Shown: positions 1-11,940 of the stretch, piece after piece | How positions within the stretch are numbered: the stretch's first letter is position 1 | Layout: every line of letters begins with the position of its first letter | Source: Membranipora membranacea | Lineage: Eukaryota > Bryozoa > Gymnolaemata > Cheilostomatida > Membraniporidae | Assembly (NCBI GenBank): GCA_914767715.1 | Contig: OU612065.1 | Span: 14,010,001 to 14,074,000 of the forward strand | DNA length: 64,000 nucleotides | Reading direction: 5' to 3' | Notes under the pieces: generated by a model | The model's database searches: none | What the model was told of the DNA's origin: nothing | What the model saw: only the letters and a program-made list of their open reading frames with translations | Program-made: the position numbers and the translations under genes

Positions 1-1
1 T

Positions 2-289
2 CATCATATCATCTGGAATCAGGTTCCCAAGTCAAAGTTCTGTTGTGCAATCAGACTGTCAGTGGCGGTATCATCAGCAACTATATTATTCAATGAGGGC
101 CTCATTGGTATGCGTGTGGTTTTCAAAAGACTCGGATTATCAGTGGGTGAAAACTTTGATAAGTTTATTGAAAAAACAGACGATACGAGAGTGGCACAGG
201 CTGAAAAGTCATGTGAGCCAAAACAGAAAGCCCAGAGAAAGACAGCCAGGATCACAAAAGACACCAGTTATGGTGCAGGGAATTTCTAA
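2..289 (+). mobile_element. 3' end of a transposase-like ORF, cut by the window edge
   Basis: An open frame enters from the left edge and ends at TAA (287-289), giving 95 residues. It shows IWNQVPKSKF, then FNEGLIGMRVVFKRLGLSVG, then a basic stretch KQKAQRKTARITKD and a terminal SYGAGNF. This order (Ile-Trp and Pro-Lys, a Phe-Asn-x-Gly helix, a Leu-Gly, an Arg/Lys-rich linker, a Tyr-x-x-Gly end) resembles the C-terminus of transposase-derived ORFs common in cnidarian and other invertebrate genomes, perhaps the Mutator-like group. No catalytic residues are in the window, so the family call is inference. It could also be the last exon of a host gene derived from such a transposase. Confidence 0.4.
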
Positions 290-1667
290 TAGAATATATA
301 TGACTGTCTGGGAGATAAACAATAAAAATATAGCTTTTTCACCTGGTTTTGTCGGCTTTTTCAAGTTTCAAAACTTTGACGCTGTTTTTCTCAAAAGTAA
401 GTTTTTACTGAATCTGTTCGCTTGAAAATGTTCTAGAAGCAAAACTAATTTTCCGATTTCAATAATTTTTTTTGCAGAAGATAGAGCATTTTGTTTTCTA
501 TGTATTCACCTGAGATATCTCCAAATATGCTATTATCAGTGAAACCAGCTATGTATCAATGTATCAACCTATGTCATGAAAATGATATTTGAACATTTTT
601 TGCTCTGGTTGGCTTTTCTGTGAAGATATCAATAAAATCTCTGGTCAATACTTGAAGGAGGTGTCAATAAACACTTTGCAGCAATAATTTTCAATAAAAT
701 ACATGGTGGTGACTGACTATCGTCAACCAAAATTGGTCCTTCTCAAGAAATTTTTGCTCAATAAAATTAAAAGTTTTTCACTTAGAAAAGATTTGATAAC
801 ATATTTGAAATCAGCAAGAAAAGCTATATAAGCATGTAAATTTCCATTGTGGTACCCCCATTATTCACCGATTTTGAAAAAAAGGTCATGCCTAACTTCT
901 TTCCTCTTTAACCACTTTTCATTCTCATCTTTCTCGACGACCCTATTATCATGTGACTTGGCTGTATAAGTAGGAAGGTGTTGTAATCAATCATCATTTA
1001 ACTCCCCTGGATGAGATTAACCAAATAGTTACAACATTCTGGATTTTGGTAATCCTTATATTGATTCATGAGTGTGATCTCCAGCCTGGTCTGGATCTTG
1101 TCCAGCGATGATGACATTGACGCTCTTGGTTATTTTATTACCATGATCTCCCAGCCTTGTCACCGACTACTTTTCTTGTTTTTTGAGAAAAAAAGTAGCC
1201 GCGTGACAAGGTTAATGATTTCCTACATATTTGTTGGAGCCGCGGCGCGAGTGGCTTTCTCTATTGCTTTTTTTAATTCTTTCGCCATCAATATGAACAT
1301 GAAGGAAATGCTTTAGATTGTCTGAGTTGCTGCCTTGCTGACTTTATCTTGGCACTATAGAACTGTTTCCTGTGTCTGTATCAAGGCTTCCTATCGCTTT
1401 GTCACTAGCATGTATATTTTTGTAGAACCTGGATGCTTTGCGGCATGCCATCACAGCTTGAACTCTTCCCTTTCATGGGTTTTGCGTGTTGTGACTCTCT
1501 GCCTTATTGTGAACATCTATGGTTTTAGTTAGCCAACACCGCCTCTGCTTGTTTACTTTGGTTTCTGTTTTATTCTCTCTGTCCTTGGCTATGGTTTTTC
1601 TCTCTGCTGTATGACTGTATACATTCCAGTGAATGTTTGATTTATGATGACAATGTGTAAATTGTAG
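290..1667. other. Intergenic or intronic AT-rich sequence, no gene seen
   Basis: No frame of convincing composition was found. If the gene that follows extends to the left, this stretch is part of one of its introns. Confidence 0.4.
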
Positions 1668-4600
1668 CTCCAATTTCGCATCCCCGAGAATCGGACTCCA
1701 CTCCTCTTGATTGTTCGGACGTAAATAAAGGTAATCTGGATACATCTCAGCCTCGTGATTCTAGTTATTAAATTATTACCGATTACCTTTGACTTGACCC
1801 TCTTACAAACGTGGAGATGAATCTTTTCACCCAGCACACAATGTCACACATCGATTGATTAACTCTGGCTCAGGTTGACCATTCCGCTATCCCTACTTCC
1901 CGTTCAAAGGCATTGCTTGGCTTGCTGCTGGTAAAGGGTTGCCAAATTCATGCTTAGATGACTAATATAAGTGCTAGCCGGTAGTTTTACCTCATTGAAA
2001 TTGAAATTTGCAAAGAATCTAAGATGATGACTGGATGTATGTATGTATGTTACAGTCCCTTCAGGTCCTCTTATAGGGACTGTACCTGGTAACGACAGCA
2101 TAAGAGCAACTGGAGTATTCTCTGCTCAAGAATTGGTGCACATAACACAGCGTGAGTAATCATCATGTCATTAATTTGAGTCCTTTAATAGACTTATGCA
2201 CCCATTTTAATTTTAATGTCTCTAGATGGGTCATTTATCTTGATGACTCGCACTTTTTTATAATTATATTACATATCCATGTACATCTGTGATTTGCACA
2301 AAAGCTTGCAAATCCATAGCAAAAAAATTAATATATCAAGTGCTACAAATACTATGTCTCATCACGCCATCAACGGAAACTATCTTTTAAAAATTAATTC
2401 CGGAACATGATGCCACTGGTTTCACTCTGATTTCAGGCGTAGTTGAAATTTCAATTTTGAATTAAGTGGATGGGTAAAATAGTTCCTATTTGGCATCTAT
2501 GGAGCACTAAATTTCATGTCAGAAAATCAATTATGATTGATTGAATTAAAATTGAAAATCCTGTATGAGAAATTCAATACATTTATCTCAAGCCTACTAA
2601 ATTTTATAGACCAATCTAGAATTATTTTTGAGAATTCCAATGAAAGTTTCTCTTTTGGCATCAAATTGTCATTCAGGGGAAATGGAAGAGCTGCAACGTT
2701 TATGTTCTAGTTTTTTGAATAGCATTGTGACAGCTTGCTCTTTTTGAGGAGAGGCTTTAGTGACTAATAGCCCATACTAATGTATTCTTTATTACCTGTA
2801 TTATGGCCTGATATGTTTTATAGATCAGACTGTACAATTGCTGCCAAAAACCATGATAGATCACTCAAGAGATAGCTTGATAATTATATCACATTTTTCC
2901 ATGAGTTGTTGAACTATACACCAAAAAATTAGTTAACAAAATATTGACTAAAATAAGAGATTTTGTTTGGCAAAAAATTATAAATAACTAAACTGGTCAA
3001 ACTGACCAACTCAGGCTAAATATTGGTAACCCAGCGATTAGTGGTTTGTGGAGTGGTGGGCCTAGTTCTGGATCAACAATTATAACTTGAATGTTGTCTC
3101 AATAATTAATGCCTCATTTCTTAAATTTGAAGCAACGATGGGCCTGCCCTTGAAATACCATATTTAGCTTATATTTAGGTATGAAGATTTCTGATTTCTG
3201 CCCGATTTTTCTGTATGCTTGATGAAAATTATGTCAAATACAATAAGCCATAAATTTCGTAGGTCGTATTCATATAATTTTGACTCTTCCTGGTAAAATA
3301 TTGAAGTATAATACATATAATTGCAGCTTCTATAATGATTGGTCTAGATGGTCCCGGGCAATTAGTGAGACCTCCGCATTACCCGCCTAGCCACATGATA
3401 AGGAGTACATCTATGCCAGCTTCTGTACAAATGAATGGAGATGACTTGAGTGTACATCACAGGTAGGTGTATAAGACTATCTGATCTGGTTAATCTCTGT
3501 CACACAAAGCTGCTGTTATGGGGCGAGATGATGCATTCAATACCATGATACCCTCCTCTACCTGTCATGACTCATGATATCTGCAGAGATTGGTACAAGT
3601 TGTATTTATGGTTAATGCTGATTATCAACAGATCCATGTATATACATATTGATTATTAAATGTTCCAATTAAAACTGTGCCGAAAATGATAGGCTATTTG
3701 GGAATTATATAATTTTGATCTATGGTTACCCACAAGCATGAAATGCTGGAGTTCAATTTCTCATCTCATATTTGGCACCTCATCAATATCATTTATGTGT
3801 TGGCAAATGACACCAGCTAAGTTCTAAAAATAGGCACACGGGCGTCACTAAACTTCCTAAAGCTAAACCACCAGAAGGGGAAGAGAAATATGAGCAACAA
3901 ATTTTATGACGTTACCAGAGACTATAGATATATCTATAGTCTCTGACGTTACTTTGATTTTGTTGCATTAGTAATTTCCCTCAAAAATCATACCCAGGGC
4001 ACCTTATTTCATAGTATTGATGGTGATGACCACCTAGGTTCAGTGGCAGGTCACACATCTTCTTGTCAGATTTTATGATGAGTTTTTCCAAGAATTAGGA
4101 ACCTCGGTTTTGAGTCATATGAGAAGAATAGGGCATTAATTTTTCTCAGTGTGAAACAATGCGGGACGGTAAAAGAATTTTGAATTCTTATAGCATTTCT
4201 GGGTCCTTAGACTCTCAGGATTTGTAATCGGGATTCCACTTATATTATTTAATAATATTTTCCACCAAATACATTTTTTTTGTACAAAAACAATTCACTC
4301 AGAACGTAATCATAATGTACCCGGTCATATGATTTCATAGAACCTGTCTGCAAAAAATATTATAAGGAATACTACCTAGAAAACTGCCTGGAAAACCTGT
4401 GCTCGTCAGATAATTACTCATAGCTTTATTTTTGTAAGTTAATTCGACTATATTCTGTTTTGCAGAAGGAAGAGACTGAAAACAATCACGGGTGAGGGAG
4501 GCGAAGGGGAGAATGATGAGAACGATAATATAAGATCTAGTATGTATGCACCGGGGTCGCCTCATCATCACCAGTCTAACTGGAACACTGATCCTTCAGG

Positions 4601-7600
4601 TATAAATAAAATGTCAATTTATTGATGTGAGTAATAGTTCAGTTGATGTAGGGTAAGCTCTTGTCCACCACTCAAGCTCATTATCAGCGCTGGTAATGTC
4701 AGTTCCAATGTATAGAGTATGGCGGCATTGTCTCTGTGAATTCAATTTTTCAAAATTGAATACTTGTGTTCTTGGTTAGAGGGCGCATGTAGTATGCCTA
4801 TACTGCATGAGATTATGGTAAATTTTGAAAATTCATGTTCAAACTAAAACAATAATTCAACTAGACCTTACTCTGATTTGTTCAGTAATTATAAATAGTA
4901 TGTCGTATTACACTGGTATGGTTCCAGGACAGTTGTCACTTTTCCAATTTTCTCAGAATGATTTTTGCCGCCTAAATAATTCCTCAGTTTTTATATTGTT
5001 CTGTCATGGATTGTGTCCCAGATTGTGGCTTGGTTAAGTTATGTTTGAATGTCCTATGATGAGGCTTTTTGGCAGTATTTACTGTGAACAACATTTTGGC
5101 CCCTGATCTGTCCAGTCTCGCAGAAATGATTATAATAAATTATGATATACTTTTGTCTTCAGTTGATGTTGCATAATGCTTTAAAACAGTTGTTATCTGG
5201 AATGTGATCCGCCGCATCTTTTATTCAAATTTTATATCAAAACAAGGAGAAAGTACACGCTAAAAATATTTTGTCAAGCCGGTAGCTGTTTTCATGTTGA
5301 CTTCAAAACATCAGGTTTTGATTTCGCTTTATGATATCATTACAAGTTGAAAAGACAGATTGCGTCACAACGTAATCTAGAAATATTTATACTTTTGTTG
5401 CAAAGTTCAATTTTCTTATTGTCCACTTAAATCATGATAAATCCATACTGACAGCTATTTAAATCTGTATTAGTAGGCAAACGGAATCGAACAGGAAAAA
5501 ATAAGACAACAACCATCTGTTTTAGGTATGGGACACAGCCCCGGCCTGGCCTCACCACACGCCCTCATACACCCAGATAAGATGAAAGCAGACCCAGGAG
5601 GTTTCACCTCCGTACCATGTGGACAACAGCAGAGAAGCTCCAGTGGATCTATTGATGGCGAAGCACCATGTAAGTAGAACCATAATAGTAAGGGCCTTAG
5701 TATTCATCACACATAAAAACTTAATAGTCATTGTTTTTGATTGTCCCGACAAAACTCAGCAATTTTAAGGTAAACATAACGCAAAGTATAACTTATTTGC
5801 TGATACTAAAATTTGGAAAATTGTTTATTGATGCATTAATATTAAAGCTCACCATTTATTGCCCTGTCAAAAAATTCATTAAGCTGGCAGCTCAAATATG
5901 AATTATTTTGAATTTTAAATCAGTTCTCACGTTTTTTGACTTTGAATGCAAGGTTGGTTTCTCAAATATACCAGCAACCGTTTACATCATGTTCATCAAG
6001 GGCATTGCTTACAGGAAAAAATTTAAATCTACCGCAATAAACAGAAATCTTTATTCATTTGTTTTGAGCAAAACACTTGAAATATTTATTTTTGTGTCAC
6101 TCGCCGATTTGGTTCAAATAGTCTTTTTCTTTGTGACTCACAGTTTCTTCTACAGTTCACTAGATGCTAACATCAGCTCTCTACCAATATGCGAATTAAA
6201 TGTCAGTCATAGGTCGACTGTTACATTAAAAAATAGGACTGATGCGACCGCAAATTAAGTTTTGGATTGGTTGGATTCACTCTTTTGTTGGCTCTGTTTC
6301 ATCCTAATTTTGGCAATTTTTTTCAACTTTTGAAATACCACACAACCAACATCAGAATGCCCAATGTTACAGAATGCACAATGGTATTTTCTGCATAGCA
6401 AGCGTGAAAAGTAAATTGAAATCAATTATGCACATCACTGGTAAAAAATTCTTGGTGTACAAAATACAAAACACACAAAACTGTCATTTTCAAATTTCAG
6501 TTTGGATAGAATATCATCGCTTTCCAAAGCATCAGTAATCAATTTCTCAAAAAGGTCGAGTCAATGTTGACCTCAGGTTTAGTCAGGTAGTATTGTAATG
6601 TTATCACAGTTGGTATGGGCGTTGTTTTGATTTTCTGTTTTTGTTAGACACAATGTATAGTTATTAGATTATACTCTGTTTGTTTTATATACAAAGCAAT
6701 GACAATCACGTCAACACAGCAGCATACTGGAGGGGAATCGTCTGCTCTAGTCAGCCTCGCTAATATCGCCTGTCAAGAACAAACCAACCCAAACCCGGTA
6801 AGAATACTTCTTCTCTCTCCCTTTTTTTTCGTTTTGTGTAGCATGTCAGCAGCTTCTGAACTCTTCCATTTGGCATTTTCAATCGCCTGATTTTTTGGAG
6901 AGGGTTTTGCGATATGTTTGATGTCTAGATTTAAAAGGTTGAATCATGAATTTCAAGTCTAATATCTTTGAAAGGTAGAACTAAAGTACCTGTATGCAGC
7001 GGAGTCTCATTGACATCAATATGTGATGAAATAAACGAAGACATCAGCCAAAACTGAAACACTTTTTTTGCCAAAATATCACAATTTTGGCGTATGACAC
7101 TGGAAAGTGTAAATTGCACTCTTATTAATTAAAATGGTTGGAAAAATAGATAGGAAATACTTTCCCGAAAATCGCACCTGGACCACATCCACCCTAAAAT
7201 ATAGGTCTTTTTTATGATACCTTTACCAATTTACATGTTGTAACCTAACCATCAGAAAATGTTAATGGTTATTTCTCATATACAGATTATGCTCCAATTT
7301 CTTAGGTGTAACTTTTTATGAACCCATTATGGGTTGATTCAGCTCATGTTGTAGGAAATTAAATTTTGGTAACCAGTGCAATCCTGTCGTTTGGGTGTAC
7401 TGGTGATCAATTTTTGGTGACAAAGACTTTCTACTCCATTGGCTAGAGGGTCATTAATCAAACAAATCTATAAAATATTGACAAATCAAATTTGAATTGC
7501 CTATCAATCACCAAATTTCTCTCTGAGCATTATGGTGATATAGAAACTGCATAGCATAACTGTCATTGCAGATGATTAATGAGTGCTGATAATGTAGTGG

Positions 7601-10600
7601 TGAGAGTACCTACTGCCTTCATCCTTCTCCAACTCTCTGTATCCCCATTTACTCACCGGTGTATCTGCGTAACAAGTACTGACAGAGCACCTGGTTTTAA
7701 CATCAACTCATTCCCATATCCTGGGCTGTTAAATCACCCATCATAATGGGAATGCCATGATGAGACTGTTTTATACCGATCAGAAATTCAAATGATATGC
7801 TCAGCTGGCTTGTAATGAAGTATTATCTAGTTGTAATGTGAGTATTATTCAGGTTACGAAACCTGTCACCACTTCACCCAAACTGTATAATACTTTATTA
7901 ATTGCTGTGAACATCTAGCAGCTGATAAAATACTTACACACAAACCATGTACTTGTTGGTTCTTTGTTTCACATTTTAGTCGAATCCAGGGACACCAACA
8001 AAGATCTTTTTCAATCCCAGTGGTGGAATGTTTGCGTCTCCCCCTCCCCCAGGACCTCCGGTAGCTCGACCCGTACCTCTTGTCAGTCAGAATTCAGCGT
8101 CTTCATCTGGTACGACAAGTAAGTCCTCTTTGGTAGTGGTGAGTACTTGGGTTGTCATGCCAAAGAGCCAAGCTCTCACAAAACCGTTTGTCAAACCGAT
8201 ATTATATCAGGTCATGGTTCACTCAATTTCCTGCTGCTTGAACCGGCAGCAATTATGAGGGCTAGTTCAATGACTTTTGATTTAGATGACATTTGAACTG
8301 GGAGGGTGTCTCGAATAAAACTTATTGGGCATGATATTTCCAAGTGTCTTCCATATGCTATATGAGTTAATAGTATTTCGAAGAGCAATATTCTTTTGCC
8401 ATTTCCTCTTGGATTGACTTTGAAGTACTCCCAAAAATTGAACTTGAGATAAATTAAACCCCAGTGCAAAGCTTTCCAAATTCTTTCAGTGAGAAGCCAT
8501 TATCCTACATATTGCGCTAAGTGAGGTAGGCATTTGGAGAAGAATTTCATGCCTTTCATCTGACACCAAATAGATTTATTGCTCCTGTTTCGTCAATATA
8601 CTGCCTGCCTTTTTTTAAATTTAACTACCAGCATGTACATGTACATTGCGTCTCTTCTATCTCTTTTCTTTCAATCACGGGACTCTATGCTAGAAAAATT
8701 TGATAGGAATTTTCGCTTCTTTTAGTTGCCCCAGGATTATTTTACCGCGTCAAATCCGCCCGGTCGGTATGTAAGACCTTATTTTTTTCTCAGCAGCATC
8801 TGCTTCCAGTTCTGGACATCCAGACACACCTGTGACACGAGGGGGGATTATGACGAGCCCATTTGGGCTGAGAGGAGGAGATCATACACACACATTCACT
8901 CATATTCATCCTCAACCCCCACAGGTAAAATATCTAAATACATCTACCATACAAAATGGCAACTAGTCCTCCAGACTATCCTTTCAACTAAGTTTACAAG
9001 CCCAGTTAGTAATTTGTAATTATATATATTTGTGTTGTCTGATGATCATCATTGAATCATTGGTCTGTCATCCCTTTTCAGTCAATTAAAAAATTTGGCA
9101 ACGTTTGAGGTTTGGCACATATCGATTGTGTTAGGGTTGCAAAGAGTCATATAATGAGGTCTAACTTATCATCGCAAACTATCTACAGACGGTATTATAG
9201 TTCATATTTCGGCGCGCTTTTTCAAATTTTGGACGGAATCCAGTTAAAGTTACCTGGTTTTTTCCTCTCTAGTTATTACAACTAGTGATTACATGATATC
9301 ACCACTTGCATCCACTAACTAAGCATAAATTTTATTATCAGATCACATGAAGGCACCATGATATAACACAGACACCACAGAGTGAGGATATTATACCCTC
9401 GCTCTGTGATCACACGAAAAAAAATAAAAATCGCATTATTTAGTAATTAAATTTGATTTTTCTCATAAAAAGGCAGGATATTAGCAGGCTTCACTATGGA
9501 ATTTTATATTTTCAAAGGTACAATGATTATGATGTTTGTTGTTGACATTTCCAAATTAATCCCCTTCATAGTTGCCCTACAAATCATCCCACATACTTAT
9601 TTTTATCACTTGAATTCCTGTGGTCGCTGGACTACCTCCAAGTTTATTGTTGGTTACAACCTCATTAAGGTCACTACTTCCTAGAGCCAGTGTTCTCATT
9701 AGTAGTACCTGTTACTTATTGTACTAATGCTGTGATAACATCCTAATCTTTTGTTTCAGCTGTTTAATTATCCCACTATCAGCCCATTCAGTGGAGTGAT
9801 ATCACCCACCACATTCAGTCTGCTGGCTTCTCCAGTGCCTACACCTCGTACTACTCCAAGGTCGACACCCATCCCCAGATGGCCCGCGGGCCTACTTCAC
9901 TTAGATGAGAACATGGACTACCAGGCTATGATGGCTAATCTTGCTGCTGGGAGTCACAATGATGACCTGACTGGAGGTACTGCCCCTATGCATTAGATCT
10001 GCTGTAAGGTATGAGCTAACTACTATGAATCCTCCTACTCCTTCTCAAACAAGCTACATGCATAAAGCCAGCCAGCCATCAGCATTGACTACAGCCTACC
10101 TGCAACTTCCTCGCATCCCAAATATGTCCCACATGGCCGCCGGTGCCAAGTCTGCAGCTCATTACTCATGGTCTCTCTGATGCTGCTGCTGCTGCTGCTG
10201 CTGAATGCATGTTGCTTATTTGAACATCCGTTAGTGCTCAAGCTTATTATAATACTGCCTGCATGATAAATGGTATCAAGGGTTAACTGGGAATAGCGTT
10301 GTCATCTGCTTTGTGGTACAAGTGATTCTGAAATCTGGAAGCATGCAGGTTTCAGCTTGAGGAATTTTAAATGCTACAGCTTCCAGGTTTTCAATTTTGG
10401 TGAGCAGACAGAGAATAAATGCTTGATAGTTTACTATTTGTGGATTATGTTCACATCTGGTGAGGCAAATCCTCTCCCGGTGTACAGAACAAACCATTTG
10501 AAACAAAGCTCTATATTGGCAGGGAATTATGATAAGCTTGTAGTACATATCGGTGTAGGTGGTGTAGTTGCTCAACCTAACAGCCTTTCTTCCTTAGTGA

Positions 10601-11940
10601 AACTCATTGACTGTGTTATTATTGGAATAAAAATCAAGCGTTCAGGATATTCAAATTAACTGGGGTGTCAACTGCCAAATATCTCCAAGTATTATCTGTC
10701 AGAATTTGTGTAGACCATTGAGTGATTACAGTACCGATTGCTTTGGCGGCAGAGATTATAGTTTTAAAATTCAAGCCTTTCCAGTTCATGAAGATAAACA
10801 CTCTCATTCATTCCTAACTGATACTTTTGGCAACACTCTCAGTCATATTGAACGTCCTGGAACTTGTTTTTTTTTTGTCTGGTAGTAAAGGTGGAACTAC
10901 CAATTTTTTTTACCCAAAATGTATATGGCATTGCAAAACTGTAAAGTCACATTACTTAACTTATGTGGTATCTCATTGTATATACTGACTAGCAGAATGC
11001 TGGCTCACACATTTCATAATTCCGAAGATGTACGGTATTTCATCTACCAGTAAGATTGGTGAAATATCGCAATTTACTGAGCAGGGCAGGCACTCTGCGT
11101 AATCAAGTCAGCAGTTGTCAATCACTTCCAGGATACATTCAACTGCCCTACATACACCATTAGAAACACTCCCCTTTGCCTAGGTTACCTCTCAAGTTAC
11201 CTCTCTCGTTACCACTCTCTGAGAGTCTGATTCTAAATTTAGATTGAAATGACTTTTTTGAATATCCCTGTCATTTCCTACCATAAATCAACCAATTTTG
11301 AGCGGGATGACGGAATTGTAGCAGTAGCAACCGGGATGGATTGAGACTAGTGCTCTTCAACCTTTCGATACCAACCTGTTTAATTTCCTTCTAAGTTACA
11401 TCCATCATTATATGAAAGGCCAATGAAAAATGTAGCCTTATGCAGACTGCGTTTCCATTGGAAGTGCTGCTCAGGTAACCGATACCAAGATCTAATGAGA
11501 AGTGATCAGGAACCATTTCCCTTGGTGTTCCTGTTTCCCCATACACAAACATATAAGGTGATCATGTCTGTGTCCCAGAGTGACCTTCAATGATGATAAG
11601 ATAAGACCATACAGAGGGGAGTGTTTACTATGGATATAGGTAGGTTGGTGGTGCCTGTGCCTTAACATAGGGGGCACCACAAACAAGTGATGGACCTGAC
11701 CAGTCCCAAGGATAATAATTCTTTTCATCCACGTCTCATAACGCATGTCATATTACAGAGAGATTCCTTCAATTACAATACATGGAGCATTTAGTAGCCT
11801 CTGTATCTAGAAACGCTTCTCCTGTCACTGCAAGGGCGCGTATGGAGCTCTCCCATCAACAGCAGCAACAGCTACAGCAGGCCCAGCAGCTGCTGGAGCA
11901 GGCTCAACAACCTCCACAGCAGCCCCAGCATCAAGACTAG
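1668..11940 (+). CDS. C-terminal exons of a Ser/Pro/Gln-rich probable transcriptional regulator (5' end outside window)
   Basis: Exons: 1668-1730 (tentative), 2056-2151, 3327-3462, 4466-4599, 5526-5669, 6697-6797, 7980-8118, 8794-8924 (or 8797-8924), 9760-9976, 11759-11940, stop TAG at 11938-11940. All splice phases agree and give 446 residues with no internal stop. Each join uses an AG acceptor and a GT donor, mostly GTAAG or GTAGG types. The protein is disordered in character. It contains MIRSTSMPAS, a basic patch RRKRLKTITG followed by an acidic run, a conserved-looking helix ESSALVSLANIACQEQ, proline runs, the motif TPRTTPRSTPIPRW followed by LDENMDYQAMM, and a Gln-rich coiled-coil-like end (MELSHQQQQQLQQAQQLLEQ). 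This resembles long nuclear regulators. The RSTSMP and TPRSTPIPRW motifs weakly recall the C-terminal region of RFX5/RFX7-type factors, but no DNA-binding domain lies in the window, so identity is unproven. It runs convergent to the minus-strand gene at 13,969-16,261. Confidence 0.72.
3916..3945. repeat. 30-bp perfect palindrome flanked by 9-bp direct repeats
   Basis: Two 15-base arms (left arm CAGAGACTATAGATA) pair perfectly with no loop. The sequence TGACGTTAC occurs immediately to the left (3907-3915) and again at 3944-3952, overlapping the last two palindrome bases. It lies in an intron of the regulator gene. A small foldback insertion with a 9-bp target duplication would explain it. Confidence 0.8.
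9376..9408. repeat. Short inverted repeat (12-bp arms)
   Basis: CACAGAGTGAGG at 9376-9387 pairs with CCTCGCTCTGTG at 9397-9408, with one mismatch and a 9-base AT-rich loop. It is intronic, with no known function. Confidence 0.7.
10181..10203 (+). repeat. (TGC)n microsatellite
   Basis: About 7.7 perfect TGC units lie in the last intron of the regulator gene, 205 bases after the donor at 9977. The downstream exon is itself CAG-rich, but this run is not in frame with any exon. Confidence 0.9.

Noticed and set aside
8028-8258. Stand-alone small ORF beginning MFASPPPPG
   Set aside because: It is part of the regulator exon 7980-8118 reading on into the intron.
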